Source of the DNA: Melaminivora suipulveris
GTDB lineage: Bacteria; Pseudomonadota; Gammaproteobacteria; Burkholderiales; Burkholderiaceae_C
Assembly: GCF_003008575.1 (NCBI RefSeq)
Contig: NZ_CP027667.1
Coordinates: 1,554,501 to 1,618,500 of the forward strand
DNA length: 64,000 nt
Direction: 5' to 3'
Part shown: piece by piece, positions 53,579-61,755 of the stretch
Layout: the number at the start of each line of letters is the position of its first letter
Position numbering within the stretch: position 1 is the stretch's first letter
Made by a program: the position numbers and the translations under genes
The notes under the pieces: generated by a model
What the model was told of the DNA's origin: nothing
The model's input: only the letters and a program-made list of their open reading frames with translations
The model's database searches: none

Positions 53579-54850
53579 ATGAACTCTCCGCAACCCGCCG
53601 CTGCCACCACCACCTCGCCGTCGCCCCTGCAGGCGCGCAGCCGCCGCAAGCGCTCACTGGCGCTGCTGGCCGCCGTGGTCGCCGTCGGCGCCATCGCCTT
53701 CGCGCTGTACGACTGGCTGGTCGCCAGCCACTACGAGCACACCGACAACGCCTACGTGCAGGGCAACATCGTGCAGATCACGCCGCAGGCCGGCGGCACG
53801 GTGATGGCCATCGCCGCGGACGACACCGATTTCGTGCGCGCCGGCAGCACGCTGGTGCAGCTGGACCCGGCCGACGCGCGCGTCGCCCTGGCGCAGGCCG
53901 AGGCCGGGCTGGCCCAGGCCGTGCGCCAGGCGCGCACGCTGTACGCCAACAACGAAACGCTGGCCGCCCAGGTACGCCTGCGCCAGGCCGACGCCACGCG
54001 CGCCCAGGCAGACATCGAGCGCGCCCAGGCCGAGGTCGCCCGCGCGCAGGACGACGCGCGCCGGCGCCAGCAGCTGGCCAGCGCCGGCGCCGTCTCCACC
54101 GAGGAGATGAACCACGCACAGACGCAGCTCACGGCGGCGCGCACCCAGCTGGCCGCCGCCCAGGCCGCCGCCGGCGCGGCCCAGGCGGGCATCGCCGCCG
54201 CGCGCGAGCAGCTGGCGAGCAACCGCTCGCTGACCCAGGGCGTCGACGTGCAGCAGCACCCCAGCGTGCTGGCCTCCGCCGGCAAGCTGCGCGAAGCCTG
54301 GCTGGCCAGCCGGCGCATGCAGCTGTTGGCACCCGTGGATGGCTACGTGGCGCGGCGCAGCGTGCAGCTGGGCCAGCGCGTGGCGGCGGGCAGCCCGCTC
54401 ATGGCCATCGTTCCGCTCAAGGAGGTGTGGGTGGACGCCAACTTCAAGGAAAACCAGCTGCGCAACCTGCGCCTGGGCCAGCCGGCCACGCTCACCGCCG
54501 ACCTGTACGGCAAGAAGGTGCAGTACCGCGGCACCGTGGCCGGCATGGGCGTGGGCACGGGCGCGGCTTTTGCCCTGCTGCCGGCGCAAAACGCCACCGG
54601 CAACTGGATCAAGGTGGTGCAGCGCGTGCCGGTGCGCATCGCGCTGGAGCCGCAGCAGGTCGCCGAGCACCCGCTGCGCGTGGGCCTGTCGATGAACGTC
54701 GAGGTCGATACGCGGCAGCAGGATGGCGCGTCGCTGGCCGAGGCGCCCCGCAACGCGCCGCTGACACAAACGCGCGTCTTCGACCAGCTGGAGGACGGCG
54801 CCGACGCGGAAGTGTCGCGCATCATCCAGGACAACCTCGGCAAGTCCTGA
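53579..54850 (+). CDS. emrA: EmrA-like membrane fusion protein
   Basis: A 423-aa HlyD-type periplasmic adaptor of a drug efflux pump. One N-terminal membrane segment (about residues 27–48), then the lipoyl-like half EHTDNAYVQGNIVQITPQ, a long Ala/Gln/Arg coiled coil (about 100–225) and the β-barrel half with VDGYVARRSVQLGQRV. It links the inner-membrane EmrB to an outer-membrane channel not present here. A 1-nt gap precedes the GTG start of emrB. Confidence 0.93.
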   Translation: MNSPQPAAATTTSPSPLQARSRRKRSLALLAAVVAVGAIAFALYDWLVASHYEHTDNAYVQGNIVQITPQAGGTVMAIAADDTDFVRAGSTLVQLDPADARVALAQAEAGLAQAVRQARTLYANNETLAAQVRLRQADATRAQADIERAQAEVARAQDDARRRQQLASAGAVSTEEMNHAQTQLTAARTQLAAAQAAAGAAQAGIAAAREQLASNRSLTQGVDVQQHPSVLASAGKLREAWLASRRMQLLAPVDGYVARRSVQLGQRVAAGSPLMAIVPLKEVWVDANFKENQLRNLRLGQPATLTADLYGKKVQYRGTVAGMGVGTGAAFALLPAQNATGNWIKVVQRVPVRIALEPQQVAEHPLRVGLSMNVEVDTRQQDGASLAEAPRNAPLTQTRVFDQLEDGADAEVSRIIQDNLGKS

Positions 54851-54851
54851 C

Positions 54852-56423
54852 GTGGCCGCCGCCGCATCCGCCTCGGCAGCGCCGCTGCCGCCGCTCACAG
54901 GCAGCGCGCGCGCCTGGGGCACGCTGTCGCTGTCGGCGGCGGTGTTCATGAACGTGCTGGACACGTCGATCGCCAACGTCTCGCTGCCGGCCATCGCCGG
55001 CGACCTGGGGGTCAGCCCGACGCAGGGCACCTGGGTCATCACCAGCTTTGCCGTGGCCAACGCCATTGCCGTGCCGCTCACCGGCTGGCTGTCGCAGCGC
55101 TTCGGCCAGGTACGGCTGTTCGTGGCCAGCGTGGCGCTGTTCGTCATCGCCTCGCTCCTGTGCGGGCTGGCGCCCAACATGACGCTGCTGATTGCCGCGC
55201 GCGCGCTGCAGGGCTTTGTCGCCGGGCCGATGATCCCGCTGTCGCAGTCGCTCCTGCTGGCCAGCTACCCGCGCGCGCTGGCTGGCCTTGCCATGGCCAT
55301 GTGGTCCATGACCACGCTGGTCGCGCCGGTGATGGGGCCGCTCTTGGGCGGCTGGATCACCGACAACATGAGCTGGCCGTGGATTTTCTACATCAACGTG
55401 CCGGTGGGCATCGCCGCGGTGCTCGCCACCTGGGCCATCTTTCGCCACCGCGAGAGCGAGCGGCGCAGCCTGCCCATCGACTCCATCGGCCTGGCCCTGC
55501 TGGTCGTCTGGGTCGGCGCCATGCAGCTGGTGCTGGACATCGGCAAGGAGCACGACTGGTTTGCCTCGCCGGTGGTGGTCGCCAGTGCCCTGGTGGCGGT
55601 GGTCGGCCTGGCGGCCTTCCTGCTCTGGGAGCGGGACGAAGCGCATCCGGTGGTGGATCTGACGCTGTTCAGAAACCGCAACTTCTGGGCCGGTTCGCTG
55701 GCCACCTCGGTGGGCTACGGGCTGTTCTTCGGCAACGTGGTGCTGCTGCCGTTGTGGCTGCAGCAGTACATGGGCTACACGGCCACGCAGGCCGGCGAGA
55801 TCATGGCTCCCGTGGGCCTCTTGGCCATGGTGCTGTCGCCCATCGTCGGCAAGACCATCGGCCGGGTCGATCCGCGCCGCTACGCCACGTTTGCCTTCGT
55901 GGTGTTCGCCATCGTGCTGTGGATGCGCTCGCGCTTTTCCACGCAGGCGGACTTCGCCACCATCATGGTGCCGACCATCATCCAGGGCATCTCGATGGCG
56001 TTCTTCTTCATCCCGCTGGTCACGCTCACCCTGTCGGAAATCGAGCCGGCGCGCATCCCGGCGGCCTCCGGGCTGTCGAACTTCATGCGCATCACCGCAG
56101 GTGCCGTGGGCACATCCGTCACCACCACGCTGTGGGAGCGCCGCGCCACGCTGCACCACGCCCAGCTGGTCGAAAACCTGCACCCGGCCAGCCCCGGCTT
56201 CGACCAGGCTTTTGGCCTGCTGCGCGCCGCCGGCATGAGCGACGCCCAGGCCCTGGCGCAGATGGAGCGCATGGCCACGCAACAGGCCTTCATGCTGGCG
56301 GCCAACGACATCTTCTATCTGTCGGCCGTGCTGTTCATGGTGCTGATCCCGCTGGTCTGGCTGGCGCACGCGCCGCGCCCGCACGCGGGCGGGGCGGCGG
56401 ATGCGGCGGCGGGGGCGCATTGA
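54852..56423 (+). CDS. emrB: EmrB-like MFS transporter (DHA2 family)
   Basis: A 523-aa, 14-helix MFS drug–proton antiporter. It has the signature of DHA2 (LDTSIANVSLPAIAGDLGV, then GWLSQRFGQVR as motif A) and the TM5 motif PVMGPLLGGWITD. It uses a GTG start 1 nt after the emrA stop. Together with EmrA and MarR it forms an emrRAB-type resistance system. Confidence 0.93.
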   Translation: MAAAASASAAPLPPLTGSARAWGTLSLSAAVFMNVLDTSIANVSLPAIAGDLGVSPTQGTWVITSFAVANAIAVPLTGWLSQRFGQVRLFVASVALFVIASLLCGLAPNMTLLIAARALQGFVAGPMIPLSQSLLLASYPRALAGLAMAMWSMTTLVAPVMGPLLGGWITDNMSWPWIFYINVPVGIAAVLATWAIFRHRESERRSLPIDSIGLALLVVWVGAMQLVLDIGKEHDWFASPVVVASALVAVVGLAAFLLWERDEAHPVVDLTLFRNRNFWAGSLATSVGYGLFFGNVVLLPLWLQQYMGYTATQAGEIMAPVGLLAMVLSPIVGKTIGRVDPRRYATFAFVVFAIVLWMRSRFSTQADFATIMVPTIIQGISMAFFFIPLVTLTLSEIEPARIPAASGLSNFMRITAGAVGTSVTTTLWERRATLHHAQLVENLHPASPGFDQAFGLLRAAGMSDAQALAQMERMATQQAFMLAANDIFYLSAVLFMVLIPLVWLAHAPRPHAGGAADAAAGAH

Positions 56424-56534
56424 GCTTGCAGTCCATGGCTGCGCTCCCAGCGTGCCCGACACCGGCCTACCTGATCCGGCGGCGCGCTGGCGTATAAAGC
56501 TTGGCCAACCAGGCGCCATTTGCGAGCAAAAGCC

Positions 56535-56777
56535 ATGAACACCGTCCGCTGGAACCTTGCCGTCTCTCCCGAGGTGGACCAATCCGTCCGCAGATTTCTC
56601 GCCGCGCAGGGGAGCAGGGGCGAAGGCGACTTGTCGCGTCTCATCGAAGAGGCCGTGCGCTCCTACCTGTTCGAGCGAGCCACCGAGCAGGCCCGGCAGG
56701 CGACCGCCCCCTTGAGCGCCGCAGAGCTGGACGAACTGCTCGACGACGCGGTGCAGTGGGCACGTAAAAGTGCATGA
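56535..56777 (+). CDS. RHH-type antitoxin (XACb0070-like)
   Basis: An 80-aa DNA-binding antitoxin. The N-terminal strand MNTVRWNLAVSPEVDQSVRR and the following helices (GEGDLSRLIEEAVRSYL) form a ribbon-helix-helix; the C-terminal part (ATEQARQATAPLSAAELDELL) should bind the toxin. The downstream PIN gene starts 9 bp after its stop. It probably represses its own operon. Confidence 0.8.
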   Translation: MNTVRWNLAVSPEVDQSVRRFLAAQGSRGEGDLSRLIEEAVRSYLFERATEQARQATAPLSAAELDELLDDAVQWARKSA

Positions 56778-56786
56778 CACGCTCCA

Positions 56787-57209
56787 ATGCGCGTCATCCT
56801 CGACACCAACGTCCTGCTGGGGGCGCTGATTTCCCCTCACGGCAACTCGTACACCATTTACCGCGCCTGGCGCGCCGGACGCTTCGAGCTGGTGACCTCG
56901 CACGCCCAGCTTGACGAGCTGCGGCGTGCGAGTCGCTATCCGAAGTTGCGCGCCATCCTCCCCGCACACCGGGTGGGCGCCATGGTCAACAACCTGCACG
57001 GCGCCCAGGTGCTGCAGCAGCTGCCTGCGCTGCCCGCCGCCGTAGACGTCGATGATCCAGATGACGCCTTCCTTCTGGCCATGGCCCTGGCCAGCGAAGC
57101 CCACTACCTCGTGACGGGAGACCGCAAGGCCGGTCTTCTGCAACGCGGCAAGCTGCGCGGCACGCGCATCCTGACGCCGCAGCAGTTCTGCGCCGAGGTT
57201 CTGGAATGA
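56787..57209 (+). CDS. PIN domain toxin (RNase)
   Basis: A 140-aa PIN-domain protein of the 'putative toxin-antitoxin, PIN family' type. Acidic residues are in ILDTNVLLG (Asp6), VDDPDDAF and LVTGDRK. It should cleave RNA with Mg2+. It pairs with the RHH gene upstream. No other mobile marker is present. Confidence 0.88.
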   Translation: MRVILDTNVLLGALISPHGNSYTIYRAWRAGRFELVTSHAQLDELRRASRYPKLRAILPAHRVGAMVNNLHGAQVLQQLPALPAAVDVDDPDDAFLLAMALASEAHYLVTGDRKAGLLQRGKLRGTRILTPQQFCAEVLE

Positions 57210-57261
57210 GGGGCCGCCACCCCAGGCATGTCACCCAGCCATATGGCAGCGGAAGGCGCCT

Positions 57262-57325
57262 CGCACTACAAAATATATAGCTTCCTGTGCTTGATACACG
57301 CCGACTAGCGGTCTATTTGGCCTGT
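57262..57325 (-). repeat. Dispersed repeat, copy 13
   Basis: On the minus strand: GCCAAATAGACC, then CTAGTCGGCGTGTATCAAGC, then ACAGGAAGCTATATATTTTG. It covers the stop codon of the dienelactone hydrolase gene. Confidence 0.85.
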
Positions 57326-58008
57326 AAATGCCGCTCCAGGAAGTCCACAGTCCGCGTCCAGGCCAGTTGCGCCGCGGTGGCGTCGTAGCTGCCCCGCTGG
57401 TCGCAGTGAAAGCCGTGGTCGGCGTCGTACAGGTGCACTTGCACATCCGGGTGCGCGGCGGCGAATTCCTGCACGCCCTTGACCGGGATGAAGTGGTCCA
57501 GACGGCCGAAGTGCGCCAGCACCGGCACGCGCGGCGTGCGCGCCGTCTCGGGCCTGGTGGTCATGCCGCCGCCGTAGTAGGGCACGGCGGCTGACAGGCC
57601 GGTCAGCTCACAGGCGGCGCGCCAGGCGAGCAACCCTCCCCAGCAAAAACCCACCACGGCCACGCGTCCACCGCTGTCCTTGGCCGCGTGGTCGATGGCG
57701 GCCTGGATGTCGGGCAGCACGCCGGGCGCGGGCAGGCCTTCAGCGGCGGCCTTGAGCTGCTTGCCGCGCTGCATGTCGGCGCTGCCATAGCCCAGCTCGA
57801 CGCCCTTTTCCACGCGCGCAAACGTCGAGGGCGCGACGGCCAGCCAGCCGCGCTCGGCAAAGCGCGCCGCCACGTCGCGGATGTGGCTGTTGACGCCAAA
57901 GATCTCCTGCAGCACGACGACGGCGCCGCAAGGCGTGCCTTCGGGGGCGACCTGCCAGGCGGGCAGCGCGGCGCCGTCGGCAGCGGTCAGTTCTATCCAT
58001 TGGCCCAT
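57313..58008 (-). CDS. Dienelactone hydrolase family protein
   Basis: A 231-aa alpha/beta hydrolase. The nucleophile Cys122 is in VGFCWGG, typical of dienelactone hydrolases. The catalytic Asp (HFGRLDHFIP) and His (DADHGFHCDQR) follow. It hydrolyses lactones such as dienelactone; no aromatic-degradation cluster is near. The start at MGQWIELT was taken. Its stop codon is inside repeat copy 13. Confidence 0.92.
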   Translation of the reverse strand: MGQWIELTAADGAALPAWQVAPEGTPCGAVVVLQEIFGVNSHIRDVAARFAERGWLAVAPSTFARVEKGVELGYGSADMQRGKQLKAAAEGLPAPGVLPDIQAAIDHAAKDSGGRVAVVGFCWGGLLAWRAACELTGLSAAVPYYGGGMTTRPETARTPRVPVLAHFGRLDHFIPVKGVQEFAAAHPDVQVHLYDADHGFHCDQRGSYDATAAQLAWTRTVDFLERHLQAK

Positions 58009-58082
58009 GGCGATCCTCCTGTGGTTGACCCGCCCATTGTGGCCATCCGGCGCTTGGGCGCGCCGGTGGCGGGCGGACAAGG

Positions 58083-58112
58083 AAAAACCCCGCCGGGCGA
58101 TGGCGGGGCTTT
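58083..58112 (-). terminator. Terminator after the Cys-repeat envelope protein gene
   Basis: Minus strand AAAGCCCCGCC…GGCGGGGTTTTTCC, 19 bp after its stop. Confidence 0.85.
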
Positions 58113-58130
58113 CGATGTGGCAGCGGGCGC

Positions 58131-58715
58131 TTACTGGGCGTATTCGCGCTTGGCGTCGGCCACGCACTTGTCCTTGGCGTCGCCGCTCAGGGCATCGCAG
58201 CGCTCCTTGGCGGCCTTGTAGTTGGCCTCGCGCACTTCCTGCGACGCGTCCTTCTTGGCTTCGGCCACGTTGGCCTGCTTGGCCAGGTTGGCGTTGTTGC
58301 CGGCCGGCTTGGCCTCGGCGCGGGCCACCTTGGCCTTTTCCTTGGCGGCTACGTGGGCGGCCTTGGCGTCCTTCTTGCAGACGTCCTTGGCGTTGCCCGC
58401 CAGGTCATCGCACTTTTCCTTGGCGACTTCGTAGTCGGCGTCGGCGCGCGCCTCATGCACCTTGTAGGTGTGCTTGTCGCTGGGCTGGTACTGGGCTTCC
58501 AGCTCGGCCTTGGCGACCTTCTCGTTGCCCTTGGCTTCCTTCTCGCATACGTCCTTGGCGTTGCCCGACAGCGTGTCGCACTGGGCCTTGGCGGCCTTGT
58601 AATCGGCCTCGATGCGGTCCTTGGCGGCCTTGTGCTCTTCCTTGGTCATGGCCATGCCGGAGGTGGCCAGCAGACCGGCGATGGCCAGGGCCATCAGGTT
58701 GCGCAGGTGTTTCAT
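58131..58715 (-). CDS. Exported protein with three Cys-containing repeats
   Basis: A 194-aa protein of unknown family. After a signal peptide (about 1–22) come three copies of a roughly 23-residue unit with pattern AAK.QCDTLSGNAKDVCEK: the first around 40–63, the second around 96–118 and the third near 168–190, each with two Cys. Linkers are Ala/Lys/Glu-rich and highly charged. It is followed by a terminator. It lies 53 bp downstream of the CsbD gene and may be stress-induced. Similar genes are sometimes labelled TolA-like; no function is claimed. Confidence 0.72.
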   Translation of the reverse strand: MKHLRNLMALAIAGLLATSGMAMTKEEHKAAKDRIEADYKAAKAQCDTLSGNAKDVCEKEAKGNEKVAKAELEAQYQPSDKHTYKVHEARADADYEVAKEKCDDLAGNAKDVCKKDAKAAHVAAKEKAKVARAEAKPAGNNANLAKQANVAEAKKDASQEVREANYKAAKERCDALSGDAKDKCVADAKREYAQ

Positions 58716-58768
58716 GGTTGTTGTTCCCTATGGCAAAAATGGATGGAAGTACGCTGCTGCGGGGGCGT

Positions 58769-58984
58769 TCAGTCCCAGCGGAAGTCGGGGTTGGCGCGCT
58801 CCCAGTTCTTGAGCTGGTCTTCCGCCGCCTCCTTGGCCAGGCCTTGGCGCTCCTGCAGCTTGCCCAGCATCTGGTCGCGCTTGCCGGCGATCACGTCCAT
58901 GTCGTCGTCGGTCAGCTTGCCCCACTGCTCCTTGACCTTGCCCTTGAACTGTGTCCAGTTGCCCTTCATGCGGTCTTCATTCAT
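58769..58984 (-). CDS. CsbD family stress-response protein
   Basis: A 71-aa hydrophilic CsbD protein. It starts MNEDRMKGNWTQFKGKVKEQ; the repeated GKLTDDDMDVIAGKRDQMLGKLQ region is typical. CsbD proteins are induced by general stress; their role is unknown. It is upstream of the Cys-repeat gene on the same strand. Confidence 0.9.
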   Translation of the reverse strand: MNEDRMKGNWTQFKGKVKEQWGKLTDDDMDVIAGKRDQMLGKLQERQGLAKEAAEDQLKNWERANPDFRWD

Positions 58985-59187
58985 GGCTGCTCTCCTTGCT
59001 GCGTGTGTGAAAGATGTTTTTGGCGATCGCCTGGCACCGCAGGCTGAGGGATGCCGCGTGAGGCGATGGGCTCAATGTAGGAGTGCCCGCTCGCGGGGCG
59101 CGTCGGCGCAGGCTGGGGCTGGACGTCAGCGCGCCGCCGCGGCGGCCTGTAGGCGCCGCGCCAGGGCGGAGGTGCCGGCGCAAAAAA

Positions 59188-59212
59188 AAGACGCGCCAGG
59201 CGCGTCTTGTGC
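59188..59212 (-). terminator. Terminator of the Mla-like operon
   Basis: Minus strand AAGACGCGCC-T-GGCGCGTCTT followed by TTTTTT, 40 bp after the lipoprotein gene stop. Confidence 0.85.
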
Positions 59213-59248
59213 GATCGGCGCGGCGCGCAAGGCGCCGGCCCTTTCTCC

Positions 59249-59926
59249 TCAGCGTCCGCTGTCCTGCACCCACGCGGCGAGTTGCACCGCCGCCTGCGCG
59301 GCGGCTTCGGCCAGTGCGCGCGCGCCGCCGGCGGCGTCGGGCGTGGCGGCCGGCTGGCGCACGACGAACAGGCGCTGGGCGACCAGCGTCTCGCCACGCG
59401 TGCCGGCATCGGCCAGCAACGCGCGCAGGTGCACCAGGGCGTGGCTCTGGCTGGGCGCGTCGAAAACCTGGCTGAATTCTTCGAGCTGCACGCGCAGCAC
59501 GGTGGGCATCTGCCCGCGCCCGGCCAGCATGGCCAGGCCGTCGTCGCCCGACAGCACGGCGCGGCGCTGGCCGAGCTGCTCGCGCAGCGCCTGCTGCACC
59601 AGCACGGCCGGCGGCTGGCTCCAGCGCGCCTGGGTGTAGGGCTGCAGCTGCTGGGCGTTGGCGTAGGCCAGGCGGTACAGCAGCGCCGAGCTGGCCTCGG
59701 GCAGGCCGGTGGCTTCGATGTCGGCCAAGGCCAGGGGTGGCAGGGCCTGCGCCGCAGGCGCGGCGGCCGGCGCGCCGCCGGGGCCGAAGTCGTACACGTC
59801 GGCGCGCGCGGGCGGCTTGGGTAGCACCGAGCAGCCGGCCAGCGCCACGCTCAGCGATATCAAGCCAAAAAGCCTTCCAGCCGGCGTCAAACAAGCGTGA
59901 ATAGCTATGTTTTTGATAGTTTTCAT
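59249..59926 (-). CDS. ABC-type transport auxiliary lipoprotein
   Basis: A 225-aa lipoprotein of the ABC_trans_aux family, the outer-membrane-side partner of MlaE/F/D transporters. The signal sequence MKTIKNIAIHACLTPAGR plus LFGLISLSVALAGC ends in a lipobox with Cys32. The mature part has YDFGPGG and DIEATGLPEASSALLYRLAY, then a C-terminal helix. Codons 2–23 of the signal are encoded by repeat copy 14. It is the last gene of the unit. Confidence 0.88.
   Translation of the reverse strand: MKTIKNIAIHACLTPAGRLFGLISLSVALAGCSVLPKPPARADVYDFGPGGAPAAAPAAQALPPLALADIEATGLPEASSALLYRLAYANAQQLQPYTQARWSQPPAVLVQQALREQLGQRRAVLSGDDGLAMLAGRGQMPTVLRVQLEEFSQVFDAPSQSHALVHLRALLADAGTRGETLVAQRLFVVRQPAATPDAAGGARALAEAAAQAAVQLAAWVQDSGR
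59859..59923 (+). repeat. Dispersed repeat, copy 14 (translated)
   Basis: CAAGCCAAAAAGCC, then CCAGCCGGCGTCAAACAAGC, then ATAGCTATGTTTTTGATAG. It is read in antisense as the N-region of the lipoprotein signal peptide. Confidence 0.88.
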
Positions 59927-59952
59927 GGAGTGTCCTGACCAGTACGGAGCGC

Positions 59953-60930
59953 TCAGGGCTGGGCCGGCGGCGGCACGAAGCCGGGCTCGCCCGGCCCGGC
60001 GGCGGCGCGGCCGGGGCCGTAGAGCAGCGATTGCGGGTTGTCGCTGATGCCCGAGGCCGTGCGCCCCAGGCGGCGCGCGGCGCGGGCCGTCTCGTCGGCG
60101 GCGTGATTCAGGCGCGGCAGGGTGACGCGGCCGAAGCGGTCGGCGGCGGCGGCCAGCGAGCGCGAGCTGGCGGCGATCTCGTCCACCGGCCCGCCCTCGA
60201 CGCTCAAGCGTCGCACGGTGGCGCCGATGTCGTCGGCGGTGCGGCCGGCTGCCTCGCCGGCCTGGCGCAGCGCGGCCAGCGTCTGGCGCGCGTCCTGCGC
60301 CACCTGCGGCACGGCTGCCAGCGCCGGGTCCAGGCGTGTGTCCACCGTGCGCTCCAGCCGTGTGGCCAGCTGGCTGACGCCGGCGGCGGCCTTGCCGAGT
60401 TGCTCCAGCGCGTTGGCAAAGCGCTGCTGGTTTTCGTCGCCCAGCACCTGGTTGATGCGCTCGGTGGCCTGCTGCACCTGGCCCAGGATGGCCGGCCCCT
60501 GCTCGGCCAGCTGGCTCAGGGGCGAGCTTTTCAGCGGCAGGCGCGGCAGGCCGCTGGCGCCGGGCGGCGGCATGGTCAGGGGCTGTTCGGCATCGTCCAG
60601 CAGGATGTGCGCCAGCCCGGTCACGCCCTGGTAGCCCAGCGTGGCGAAGGTGGTCGGGCTGATTGGCGCGTCGGCGTTGACGGCGATGCGGATCAGCACG
60701 TTGCCGCTGACCTGCGGGTCGAACCCGATCTGCGTGACCTTGCCCACGGCCACGCCCTTGTAGCGCACCGCCGCCTGTGGCTGCAGGCCGCTGACGCTGT
60801 CCTTGCTGGACAGCTCGTAGAGCTGGTAGGAAGTCTGGTCGCGCGTCAGCCACAGCGCCAGCCCCGCCAGCAGCGCGGTGACGATGAGCACGAAGGCGCC
60901 CGCGGCCAGGGCGTGGGATCGGTTTTCCAT
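59953..60930 (-). CDS. MlaD family substrate-binding protein
   Basis: A 325-aa MCE-domain protein. An N-terminal membrane anchor (about 8–28) is followed by the MCE domain with VSGLQPQAAVRYKGVAVGKV and TGLAHILLDD, then a long helical region (about 150–300). It carries lipids between membranes. Its ATG overlaps the ATPase stop (TGATG), so translation is coupled. Confidence 0.92.
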   Translation of the reverse strand: MENRSHALAAGAFVLIVTALLAGLALWLTRDQTSYQLYELSSKDSVSGLQPQAAVRYKGVAVGKVTQIGFDPQVSGNVLIRIAVNADAPISPTTFATLGYQGVTGLAHILLDDAEQPLTMPPPGASGLPRLPLKSSPLSQLAEQGPAILGQVQQATERINQVLGDENQQRFANALEQLGKAAAGVSQLATRLERTVDTRLDPALAAVPQVAQDARQTLAALRQAGEAAGRTADDIGATVRRLSVEGGPVDEIAASSRSLAAAADRFGRVTLPRLNHAADETARAARRLGRTASGISDNPQSLLYGPGRAAAGPGEPGFVPPPAQP

Positions 60931-61751
60931 CAGGTCTTCTCGCTTGCCCTGGCGCGCCGTCCGCGTTCGCCCAGGAAAAAATGTTCGATGAAGGGGTGCT
61001 TGTACTGCGTGACCTCTTCGGGCGTGCCCAGGGCGATCACGCGCCGATCGGCCAGCACCGCCACGCGGGTGGACAGCGCGTACAGCGTGTCCAGGTCGTG
61101 CGTGACCATGATCACGGTGAGGCCCAGCGCGGCGTGCAGCTCCAGCAGCAGCTCGCAAAACTCGTCCGAGCTGTTGGGGTCGAGCCCCGCGGTGGGCTCG
61201 TCCAGCAGCAGCAGCGGCGGGTCCATGATGAGCGCGCGCGCCAGCGCCACGCGCTTGATCATGCCGCCCGACAGATCGGCCGGCATGCGCGTGGCGTGCT
61301 CGGCCTGGAGACCGACCATGCGCAGCTTGACCAGCGCCGCGTCGGTGATGACCGCGTCCGGCAGCGTGCCCAGCTCGCGCAGGGCGAAGGCGATGTTGTC
61401 CAGCACGCTGAAGGCGGAAAACAGCGCGCCGTGCTGGAACAGCATGCCCACGCGGCTGCTGGCGCCCTCGCCGCCCAGCTCGGTGGCCGGCCGGCCCAGC
61501 ACGCTGACGCTGCCGCGCGTGGGCACCGTGAGCCCGAGGATGTGGCGCAGCAGCACCGTCTTGCCGGTACCCGAGCCGCCGACCAGCGACAGGATCTCGC
61601 CGCGGCGCACCGTCAGGTCCAGCTGGTCGTGCACCGTGAAGGCATCGCGGCCCTTGCCGAAGACCGTGGCCAGGCCGTGGATCTCGACGGCGGGCACGGC
61701 GTCCTGCGGCGCAGCGGCTGCCGGGGCGGTGGAGTCCATGGCTTTGTCCAT
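60930..61751 (-). CDS. MlaF-like ABC transporter ATP-binding protein
   Basis: A 273-aa ATPase. Walker A GGSGTGKT, Q-loop LFQHGALFSAF, signature LSGGM and Walker B LLLLDEPTAGLDP are visible. It energises lipid transport with the MlaE permease. The ATG giving MDKAMDS was chosen; it starts 4 bp after the permease stop. Confidence 0.94.
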   Translation of the reverse strand: MDKAMDSTAPAAAAPQDAVPAVEIHGLATVFGKGRDAFTVHDQLDLTVRRGEILSLVGGSGTGKTVLLRHILGLTVPTRGSVSVLGRPATELGGEGASSRVGMLFQHGALFSAFSVLDNIAFALRELGTLPDAVITDAALVKLRMVGLQAEHATRMPADLSGGMIKRVALARALIMDPPLLLLDEPTAGLDPNSSDEFCELLLELHAALGLTVIMVTHDLDTLYALSTRVAVLADRRVIALGTPEEVTQYKHPFIEHFFLGERGRRARASEKT

Positions 61752-61755
61752 GCCG

